A DNA stretch of 27,335 nt, taken from IMG/VR virus record IMGVR_UViG_3300025418_001194, positions 1 to 27,335 of that record, one strand, 5' to 3'. A model generated the notes under the pieces. That model was not told the origin of the DNA. It saw only the letters and a list, made by a program, of their open reading frames with translations, and did no database searches. Both the position numbers and the translations under genes were made by a program. Positions 13,830 through 17,886 of this stretch are shown piece after piece (position 1 is the first letter of the stretch; each line of letters starts with the position of its first letter). The DNA is from a virus.

Positions 13830-14180
13830 TTAAGTCAACTTCCACTTTTCTTTCATTTTTTGTATATGTTTCAATTGTTCGGCTCTCCTTTTTTGCTTAC
13901 GGCTTCTTGTATTTTTCATATTCTCGGCTTGTGTAACATCCCTCAAATTAGCAATCCTGTTGTCATTTCTTATTCCGTTTATATGATCTATCACTCCTTC
14001 CGGGTCTTTCCCTGTTTCAAGCTTCCATATCAATCTATGGAATGCATACTGTTTACCATCGACATAAACATACATATATCCATCTGAATTTGAACAACCC
14101 ACCTTTTTGTAAATAAATCCTGTTTCTGGATCATGAATAAAAATCTCATTTAATCTTTCAATATCTGGTAGTTTTTTCAT
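13830..14180 (-). CDS. HNH endonuclease lacking the AP2 domain
   Basis: This 116-aa product has the same N-terminal layout as the longer HNH genes: [21 protein letters not shown], and the core [18 protein letters not shown] (63-80). The AP2-like C-terminus is absent, replaced by a Lys/Arg-rich helix ending [14 protein letters not shown] lies 6 nt before the ATG, a much better site than in the other HNH genes. It sits first in the late orientation, next to the divergent control region, so a leftward promoter at 14202-14231 would transcribe it. It is probably an active solo HNH nuclease, or a shortened relative of the other three. Confidence 0.85.
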   Translation of the reverse strand: MKKLPDIERLNEIFIHDPETGFIYKKVGCSNSDGYMYVYVDGKQYAFHRLIWKLETGKDPEGVIDHINGIRNDNRIANLRDVTQAENMKNTRSRKQKRRAEQLKHIQKMKEKWKLT

Positions 14181-14201
14181 GTCTGCCTCCTCAATGTTTT
14201 T

Positions 14202-14231
14202 ATTTTAACCATAACCATACATGAAAAGCAA
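14202..14231 (-). promoter_or_regulatory. Candidate leftward promoter of the late block
   Basis: On the minus strand TTGCTT and TAAAAT are separated by 18 nt, upstream of the HNH and GapR genes. The -10 is good (5/6) and the -35 weak (3/6). It is the only reasonable sigma-70-like promoter seen before the late operon. Confidence 0.35.
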
Positions 14232-14235
14232 TAAC

Positions 14236-14252
14236 ATGAAAAAATGTTTCAT
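14236..14252. promoter_or_regulatory. Inverted repeat in the divergent control region
   Basis: ATGAAA and TTTCAT are separated by 5 nt. A third ATGAAA lies at 14221-14226, inside the candidate leftward promoter. A small operator is possible. Confidence 0.3.
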
Positions 14253-14259
14253 AAACCTG

Positions 14260-14287
14260 TTGACTAGTGCGAAAATCGCACTATACT
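14260..14287 (+). promoter_or_regulatory. Rightward promoter with built-in operator
   Basis: TTGACT (-35, 14260-14265) and TATACT (-10, 14282-14287) are 16 nt apart. A perfect inverted repeat, AGTGCGA-AAA-TCGCACT (14266-14282), fills the spacer and runs into the -10. A dimeric repressor bound there would block RNA polymerase. The Cro-like protein at the end of this operon is an obvious candidate ligand. Promoter confidence is high, regulator identity is inferred. Confidence 0.7.
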
Positions 14288-14310
14288 CCTACTCATTGAA
14301 CAACACACTT

Positions 14311-14325
14311 ATGGAGATCGACATG
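14311..14325 (+). promoter_or_regulatory. 15-nt start module of the 107-aa gene
   Basis: ATGGAGATCGAC precedes the chosen ATG. GGAG is spaced 6 nt from it, so the second ATG is taken as the start. Same design as seven other genes here. Confidence 0.6.
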
Positions 14326-14646
14326 ACAAACTTTACCGCCGCCGAGAAAGCCGCTTCTGCCGACGCTTACGCAGCTCTTAAATACGAGCAAAAAGCAATC
14401 AACGACCGTGTTGACGCAGCCAAGGAAGACCTTGTTCTCAAGGCCGGCAATGACAAGGAGCTGATTGGTGACACCATCATCGTATCGCTCGTTGCTAAGG
14501 CTGGTCCTAAGACCTTCAACAAAGAAGCAGCTATTGCTCTTCTTAAAGAGCTCGGCGCTACTCCTGACCAGATTGCCAAGCTCGAAGGCGTTGGCAAGCC
14601 AACAACGGCAATCACCCTGAAGCCAAAGCTTGCTCTGGCCGTCTAA
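14323..14646 (+). CDS. Small conserved phage protein, first gene of rightward operon
   Basis: The product is 107 aa starting MTNFTAAEKAASADAYAALK. A helical N-terminal half is followed by IGDTIIVSLVAKAGPKTFNK and ELGATPDQIAKLEGVGKPTT. Many phages carry a small protein with a K-x-L-x-x-x-G-x-x-I/V-x-x-(I/V)-S-V pattern, a DxxA helix and a final Thr-rich strand. This looks like a distant member, with no known function. It follows the operator-bearing promoter with a 35-nt leader, so it is probably the most strongly expressed early gene of the operon. A stable hairpin lies just after its stop. Confidence 0.68.
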   Translation: MTNFTAAEKAASADAYAALKYEQKAINDRVDAAKEDLVLKAGNDKELIGDTIIVSLVAKAGPKTFNKEAAIALLKELGATPDQIAKLEGVGKPTTAITLKPKLALAV

Positions 14647-14650
14647 TAAC

Positions 14651-14666
14651 AGGGGCTCCGGCCCCT
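14651..14666 (+). terminator. Attenuator-like hairpin after the first operon gene
   Basis: AGGGGC and GCCCCT form a 6-bp GC-rich stem with a TCCG tetraloop 5 nt after the stop codon. The following sequence is C/T-rich but has no T-run. It would give partial termination or stabilise the 3' end of the first cistron. Confidence 0.45.
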
Positions 14667-14678
14667 TCCCTTACCTTT

Positions 14679-14693
14679 ATGGAGATTGACATG
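14679..14693 (+). promoter_or_regulatory. 15-nt start module of the 90-aa gene
   Basis: ATGGAGATTGAC precedes the ATG, repeating the module at 14311 except for one base. Confidence 0.6.
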
Positions 14694-14963
14694 TATCGCT
14701 ATAAAACGACCTCGTATTTCGACATGATGGGCCACGACTGGACCGTTACCATTGAATACGACAATGTAACCAAAGGCTGTCCAGCAACATACTGGGAACC
14801 AGCAGAACCACCCGGATACGACATAGGTCGGATTTGGTTATCACGAGATGAATATAAATATAGTGGCCCAGATTGGGAGCTAACTGGAGAGATGTATTGG
14901 CTTGTTTCAAATTTAGATAAAATACACGACGCTGTTATTTCAGATATAAACTATGGAGATTGA
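14691..14963 (+). CDS. Small phage protein (DWTVTIEYD type), unknown
   Basis: The product is 90 aa: MYRYKTTSYFDMMGHDWTVT at the start, then CPATYWEPAEPPGYDIG, IWLSRDE and a C-terminal AVISDINYGD. Proteins with WTVTIEYDxxxGCPATYWEPxxPPxxxIG are frequent small early ORFs in phages, without function. The final codons, Tyr-Gly-Asp-stop, also form the ribosome site of the next gene, so the two are physically interlocked. The second half is more AT-rich than the first. Confidence 0.68.
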   Translation: MYRYKTTSYFDMMGHDWTVTIEYDNVTKGCPATYWEPAEPPGYDIGRIWLSRDEYKYSGPDWELTGEMYWLVSNLDKIHDAVISDINYGD

Positions 14964-14967
14964 TATG
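14953..14967 (+). promoter_or_regulatory. 15-nt start module overlapping the end of the 90-aa gene
   Basis: ATGGAGATTGAT+ATG supplies the last codons and stop of the upstream gene and the ribosome site of the 71-aa gene. Confidence 0.6.
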
Positions 14968-15180
14968 AAAATCATCACGCATCAATGCACCTACACCAAC
15001 ACTTGGTTTGCTTACGACGACAACTATGCCGACGAGTATACGCCCCACGGTGTTGGTGACAGCCGTCAGGAGGCGGTCGAGAACCTCAAAGAGGCGATGG
15101 AAATATATTTTGAGAAGCATGACATGTTGGCGGATTGGAATCTTTGGGTATCTGAAATCAACAGAATTGAAAGGTATTGA
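14965..15180 (+). CDS. Small protein with HicB-like motif
   Basis: The product is 71 aa: MKIITHQCTYTNTWFAYDDN at the start, then YTPHGVGDSRQEAVENLKEA and a helical C-terminus. The strand-turn-helix GVGDSRQEAVENLKEAMEIY resembles the HicB antitoxin fold, in which a small beta-alpha domain uses G-x-G-D/x-T-x-E-E-A-x-x-N. No HicA toxin is adjacent, so the likeness may be structural only. The start is fixed by the module at 14953. The next gene begins 2 nt after the stop. Confidence 0.6.
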   Translation: MKIITHQCTYTNTWFAYDDNYADEYTPHGVGDSRQEAVENLKEAMEIYFEKHDMLADWNLWVSEINRIERY

Positions 15181-15181
15181 T

Positions 15182-15502
15182 ATGACACGCGCCTACGTCT
15201 TTGGCTCACTCGAGCCTTGCTATGAGCATAACCCAAAGCTGTGGAATGTTTTCTGCGCTTTGACAAACCGCCCGCTTGCGCAACCAAACTACAATTGGAC
15301 AGAGCAGGATGTAATCAACTTCATTATCTCAAGGGCCAGTATCTATGACGCCGGAACATCTAAAGACAATCATGCAGAATCAAAACCTGTCCGTTATGGA
15401 TTTGGTGACGATAGTGAACGGCTCAAAGAGACAAGTGATAGCGTGGAGGATGGGGGAATCTCCGGTGCCGCAGATACTATCTTTTCTTCTTCAGGCTCTT
15501 GA
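15182..15502 (+). CDS. Small early phage protein; 3' half overlaps an HTH gene out of frame
   Basis: The product is 106 aa, MTRAYVFGSLEPCYEHNPKL at the N-terminus. The first 55 residues look like a normal folded protein (WNVFCALTNRPLAQPNYNW, EQDVINFIISRASIYDA). From about 55 onward it turns Ser/Asp/Gly-rich and lies in the +1-shifted frame of the HTH gene at 15345. The tail may be a genuine disordered end or just the open shadow of the overlapping gene. The start follows the previous stop by one base. Family unknown. Confidence 0.55.
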   Translation: MTRAYVFGSLEPCYEHNPKLWNVFCALTNRPLAQPNYNWTEQDVINFIISRASIYDAGTSKDNHAESKPVRYGFGDDSERLKETSDSVEDGGISGAADTIFSSSGS

Positions 15503-15569
15503 AGCTGGGATGATAACGCAAGACTGGCTTGTAGAAGTTTTACAAAAAGAACTAAGACAACAAACATAA
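15345..15569 (+). CDS. Cro/XRE-like HTH transcription regulator
   Basis: The product is 74 aa starting MTPEHLKTIMQNQNLSVMDL. It has the five-helix Cro-like layout: LKTIMQNQNLSVMDLVTIVN (helices 1-2), GSKRQVIAWRMGESPVPQ (recognition helix and turn), then FLLQALEAG and a final helix. It would bind a short palindrome as a dimer. The operon promoter contains such a site (14266-14282), so self-regulation of the operon is a natural hypothesis. AAGGG lies 9-10 nt upstream of the ATG. It is the last gene before a bidirectional terminator. I am confident of the HTH class, less so of the target. Confidence 0.78.
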   Translation: MTPEHLKTIMQNQNLSVMDLVTIVNGSKRQVIAWRMGESPVPQILSFLLQALEAGMITQDWLVEVLQKELRQQT

Positions 15570-15574
15570 AAAAT

Positions 15575-15600
15575 GGGGGAGGCGATGAAACTCCCCCTTT
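15575..15600. terminator. Bidirectional terminator between convergent operons
   Basis: GGGGGAG and CTCCCCC pair around a 9-nt loop. On the minus strand an ATTTTTT tract follows; on the plus strand TTT follows. It separates the HTH operon from the leftward replication block. Confidence 0.8.
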
Positions 15601-15666
15601 GTCACGCAATGTGTGTGTTTCTTGTATTCGATGGCGACTCCTGAGTTTGTTTACGACACAAGATTA

Positions 15667-15696
15667 CAGGGATGTTGGCAGACTTTATTATCCCTG
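15667..15696 (-). other. Long-loop hairpin after the last gene of the leftward block
   Basis: CAGGGAT and ATCCCTG can pair across a 16-nt loop 7 nt beyond the stop of the 73-aa gene. It may add to the terminator at 15575-15600. Confidence 0.3.
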
Positions 15697-15702
15697 CAAT
15701 TC

Positions 15703-15924
15703 CTAAAAATCCGTTTCGTATCTCTCTCCAAGGTCCATCATTATTTCAAATGACCTAAGATTAGAGCTTAGATATTTAACTTTCTGACGTGCTTCTGCGC
15801 GCTCCTCTTCACTAAGGTCTGGCGCTTCCGCCTCAAACTCCGCGGCATTTAACTCGCGTGTGATTCTGTTTACAAGCCGTGCGATGCTGACTGCATTGTA
15901 GAGGTATGCGTCTTTGACTTTCAT
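15703..15924 (-). CDS. Small helical protein, end of leftward replication block
   Basis: The product is 73 aa from the ATG in the module at 15936-15922, MKVKDAYLYNAVSIARLVNR onward. The rest is a charged helix pair (ELNAAEFEAEAPDLSEEERA, then a second helix ending DLGERYETDF). The HNH gene upstream ends inside this start module: its last codons Asn-Gly-Asp and stop overlap the ribosome site. The HNH gene therefore appears to have landed without destroying it. Function unknown. Confidence 0.6.
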   Translation of the reverse strand: MKVKDAYLYNAVSIARLVNRITRELNAAEFEAEAPDLSEEERAEARQKVKYLSSNLRSFEIMMDLGERYETDF

Positions 15925-15936
15925 TTTAATCTCCAT
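15922..15936 (-). promoter_or_regulatory. 15-nt start module overlapping the HNH stop
   Basis: ATGGAGATTAAA+ATG contains the stop codon TAA of the HNH gene in one frame and the ribosome site and start of the 73-aa gene in another. Confidence 0.6.
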
Positions 15937-16426
15937 TTCTAAAGTATTCACCGTGATATTTTTTGGCTTCTCTAATATAAGCTGCGTGTGCATCATCTGG
16001 AGTATCATAAACTCCTAAATATTTATATTTTCCTTTTATTGTTATAAACGCCTCATATCTACAACCTTTATTTATTACTCTTACACCTTTCATTTTAAAT
16101 TTATTTTTTGTTTTAGAATTTGCATTATTTTGTGAGTTATTTGCTTCTCTTAAATTGCAAATTCTATTATCAGATCTATTTCTATTTATGTGATCAATTA
16201 AATTTGCAGGCTCTACACCATAAAACATTTTCCATATTATCCTATGGGCGCGATAACTAATATTATCTATTCCTATATTGATGTATCCATAAGATTTTGC
16301 CCCTGCAATACTGCCAGCCGTAGCTGTGGGGCTTTTGTTTATTTTCCAATATAGAAATCCAGTCTCTAAATCGTAATTAAGAATTTGACGAAGATAAAAA
16401 GTATTTGGTAAATAGTTTTTAGCCAT
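15926..16426 (-). CDS. HNH homing endonuclease with C-terminal AP2-like domain
   Basis: This 166-aa product has the N-terminal NYDLETGFLYWKIN, SYRAHRIIWKMFYG, and the catalytic LIDHINRNRSDNRICNLREA (77-96). The AP2-like domain at about 108-160 includes KMKGVRVI, CRYEAFITIKGKYKYLG and DTPDDAHAAYIREA, ending GEYFRNGD. The architecture equals that of the HNH genes at 720 and 3481. It is AT-rich and, like the 3481 gene, lies just downstream of a strong hairpin terminator (16455-16489). Its ribosome site is poor, so expression is probably low. Its 3' end supplies part of the next gene's start module. Confidence 0.88.
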   Translation of the reverse strand: MAKNYLPNTFYLRQILNYDLETGFLYWKINKSPTATAGSIAGAKSYGYINIGIDNISYRAHRIIWKMFYGVEPANLIDHINRNRSDNRICNLREANNSQNNANSKTKNKFKMKGVRVINKGCRYEAFITIKGKYKYLGVYDTPDDAHAAYIREAKKYHGEYFRNGD

Positions 16427-16454
16427 TGCCCATCGCCGTTGGGTTAGAGGTTAG

Positions 16455-16489
16455 AAAGCCCGGAGCTGTTAGCGCAGCGTCGGGCTTTT
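16455..16489. terminator. Hairpin terminator before the HNH gene
   Basis: AAAGCCCG pairs with CGGGCTTT, and inside it GCTG pairs with CAGC around a 6-nt loop. TTTTGTTT follows on the plus strand, a shorter T-tract on the minus strand. It would end the leftward transcript after the 227-aa gene. Confidence 0.7.
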
Positions 16490-16502
16490 GTTTATAGCAC
16501 AA

Positions 16503-17186
16503 TCAAAATGGGATGTCTTTATCTCCATATTCCCAATCAAATGCAGAAACCCCATCAATCGGAGCAGAAGCATCAAATATTCCCTCTTCTGTTCCTACAG
16601 GAGTTTCTAATGGATTAGATACTCTTAATTTTGTTTTTGTTACTTCCGCCCCGGGGAAGTGTTTTTTAATTTCAGCAATCTCCGGAAAAGCGGAAATCAT
16701 GTTTCCTATTTCTTCAAGGGTATAGATGTTTATCCGACGGCCCTCAGCCAAAACCCTATTGACCAACTGAGGTTCTTTAACAATTGTAGCCACCGTCCCA
16801 TCTTTAAGCGTAACTTCCCATATCGCTGGGTCCAGCACCTGTGCACCTGATTCGGTTGCCGCCTTGTCGAGCGCATTCCAAGCCTTGACCATTCTTCTTG
16901 CTTCTCGCCTGACGTCTTCAAGGCTTCCGTCCCATCTTGCTTGGCTTGTTAAATACTTTTGTCTATCAAACTTTTCCCGCAACTCTGTAGACACTAATAA
17001 ACGCAGCCTATCACGTCCCCATTTTATTTCCAAAGACACCTCAAGGGCGTCTGCCTCATCTAACTCCGCCCTGCCCGCAATATACGTGCCGGGGGTCTGC
17101 ATCCACTCAGCGGGCTTGTATCCTGAAACAACGACGCCCCTGTCACTCGGGGGTGGCTTCCTCTTCGACCTCGGTTTTACCGCCAT
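16503..17186 (-). CDS. Conserved phage protein with SSB-like C-terminal tip
   Basis: This 227-aa protein has a basic N-terminus (MAVKPRSKRKPPPSDRG), then KWGRDRLRLLVSTELREKFD and QKYLTSQARWDG (about 55-87), a helical middle (EARRMVKAWNALDKAA) and a C-terminal part with YTLEEIGNMISAFPEI and KKHFPGAEV. Similar proteins of unknown function are common in rhizobial phages. The last six residues, DKDIPF, closely match the DDDIPF tip through which bacterial SSB recruits repair and replication proteins. No OB fold is evident. It may mimic or compete for SSB-tip binding, or simply converge. Its start is set by the module at 17198-17184. Confidence 0.72.
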   Translation of the reverse strand: MAVKPRSKRKPPPSDRGVVVSGYKPAEWMQTPGTYIAGRAELDEADALEVSLEIKWGRDRLRLLVSTELREKFDRQKYLTSQARWDGSLEDVRREARRMVKAWNALDKAATESGAQVLDPAIWEVTLKDGTVATIVKEPQLVNRVLAEGRRINIYTLEEIGNMISAFPEIAEIKKHFPGAEVTKTKLRVSNPLETPVGTEEGIFDASAPIDGVSAFDWEYGDKDIPF

Positions 17187-17352
17187 TTAAGTCTCCATCA
17201 ATATCAATCGAATCTCTTGCTGCCATTGCAGCCACTATCGCATTTTTGAACGCCGTTTCTCCATCAATGCAGTCACAGTCGGGCAACCTTGGCGTATTCG
17301 TAAACGCATCAAGAGCAGCCTTAAATATTTTCTCAAAGTCATTTGCCTTCAC
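17143..17352 (-). CDS. Small acidic protein overlapping the 227-aa gene
   Basis: The product is 69 aa from a GTG with AAAGG 7 nt upstream: a helical start (MKANDFEKIFKAALDAFTNT), then CDCIDGETAFKNAIVAAMAA and an acidic tail ending EVEEEATPE. It overlaps the upstream tiny membrane gene and the downstream 227-aa gene, typical of a coupled early operon. No family recognised. Two Cys separated by one residue are the only notable motif. Confidence 0.6.
   Translation of the reverse strand: MKANDFEKIFKAALDAFTNTPRLPDCDCIDGETAFKNAIVAAMAARDSIDIDGDLNGGKTEVEEEATPE
17184..17198 (-). promoter_or_regulatory. 15-nt start module of the 227-aa gene
   Basis: ATGGAGACTTAA+ATG. The upstream in-frame ATG reads M-E-T-stop, like the scaffold module. 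Confidence 0.55.
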
Positions 17353-17473
17353 GACGAAACCTTTTGTTGATCTCCATTTGGACGATCAATCCAACGACGA
17401 GCAAAAACACGACGGCAAATGCTATGCCCATCCCGATGAAATTGGCAACCGATTTTAATGCGCCGTTAATCAT
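17339..17473 (-). CDS. Tiny single-span membrane protein
   Basis: The product is 44 aa: MINGALKSVANFIGMGIAFA then a continuous hydrophobic stretch (about 12-32) and a basic end (NKRFRREGK). The positive-inside rule would place the C-terminus in the cytoplasm. It overlaps the upstream 34-aa gene by 8 nt and the downstream 69-aa gene. Candidates are holin-like, anti-holin-like or a membrane anchor for replication; nothing in the sequence decides. Confidence 0.55.
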   Translation of the reverse strand: MINGALKSVANFIGMGIAFAVVFLLVVGLIVQMEINKRFRREGK

Positions 17474-17570
17474 CTAACTGGTCCAGCAATAGCGAGAACA
17501 CAAAAGCCACGAAGCCAGCTACCGTGACTGATACCAATATCGCCGTTATGTCGTCAGCCGTGAGGTTCAT
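17466..17570 (-). CDS. Tiny single-span membrane protein
   Basis: The product is 34 aa, MNLTADDITAILVSVTVAGF followed by more hydrophobic residues and an acidic end (LLLDQLDD). It has one transmembrane helix (about 9-29) with negative charges at both ends, opposite in charge to the 44-aa neighbour. The two genes overlap by 8 nt and may act as a pair. A GAG-rich site lies just upstream. Family unknown. Confidence 0.5.
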   Translation of the reverse strand: MNLTADDITAILVSVTVAGFVAFVFSLLLDQLDD

Positions 17571-17585
17571 CGCATCATCTCAATC

Positions 17586-17828
17586 TCAATTCGCCGTGAA
17601 GATTACAACGTCGCCGTGGTCGAAGTCAACGCCCGTCGCTCGGCGCAGCAAGCGGCGCAGCACCAGCGCAGCCGCGCAGCGGAGCGGGGTGGGGATTATA
17701 AGGGGAGGGGGCAGGCTTCCGTAACAGCTTCCGTGAGTTTTAACAACAAAATCAACGCTCTTGTTACGGAAGCCTATACGGAAGCCTACGCTCCGGAAGC
17801 CTCGTGCTTCCGTAAACATATACATCAT
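17586..17828 (-). CDS. Possible 80-aa ORF carrying the 10-mer repeats
   Basis: An ATG overlapping the primase-helicase stop (ATGATG) opens 80 codons that fill the gap exactly up to the next tiny gene. That spacing argues for a real, coupled cistron. The first 25 codons are made of the DNA repeats and read ARGFRSVGFRIGFRN. The middle reads through the G-quadruplex as LPPPLIIPTPL. Only the end (RRATGVDFDHGDVVIFTAN) looks like ordinary protein, with GC-rich third positions. It may instead be noncoding origin-type DNA that happens to be open, or an older gene whose N-terminus was invaded by repeats. Confidence 0.4.
   Translation of the reverse strand: MMYMFTEARGFRSVGFRIGFRNKSVDFVVKTHGSCYGSLPPPLIIPTPLRCAAALVLRRLLRRATGVDFDHGDVVIFTAN
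17643..17680. repeat. Four GCGCAGC direct repeats
   Basis: Copies begin at 17643, 17655, 17666 and 17674, spaced 12, 11 and 8 nt. They lie beside the G-quadruplex motif and the 10-mer cluster. They could be iteron-like protein sites; within the overlapping ORF they would encode a Leu/Arg-rich segment. Confidence 0.5.
17686..17711 (+). other. Canonical G-quadruplex motif
   Basis: Four G-tracts of 4, 4, 4 and 5 bases are separated by loops of 1, 7 and 1 nt. This is a strong match to the intramolecular quadruplex rule. The G-rich strand is plus, the non-template strand for the leftward operon is minus, so the leftward transcript would carry the C-rich form. Confidence 0.75.
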
Positions 17829-17886
17829 TGATTTTGCTCCACATTTTCACGGAAGCTACCTATTGGGCTTCCGGGAGGCTTCCGTA
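17714..17886. repeat. Cluster of nine GGCTTCCGTA-type 10-mers in both orientations
   Basis: Forward copies begin at 17714, 17726, 17805, 17866 and 17877. Reverse copies (TACGGAAGCC type) begin at 17765, 17777, 17792 and 17848. The heptamer core GCTTCCG is intact in all nine. The copies at 17714-17726 and 17762-17774 extend to a perfect 13-bp inverted repeat, and 17764-17773 with 17806-17815 form a perfect 10-bp one. The cluster crosses the end of the primase-helicase gene. A binding array, origin or recombination-prone repeat is likely; it is not a CRISPR array. Confidence 0.8.

Noticed and set aside
15008-15180. 5' extension of the 106-aa ORF upstream of 15182
   Set aside because: It overlaps the 71-aa gene in another frame, reads as Thr/Arg-rich shadow, and the ATG at 15182 fits the operon spacing.
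720-16426. HNH genes as parts of group I introns
   Set aside because: Neighbouring genes are complete and not split, and no intron core structure was seen.
17714-17886. CRISPR array
   Set aside because: The repeats are only 10 bp, occur in both orientations and have irregular spacing with no uniform spacers or Cas genes.
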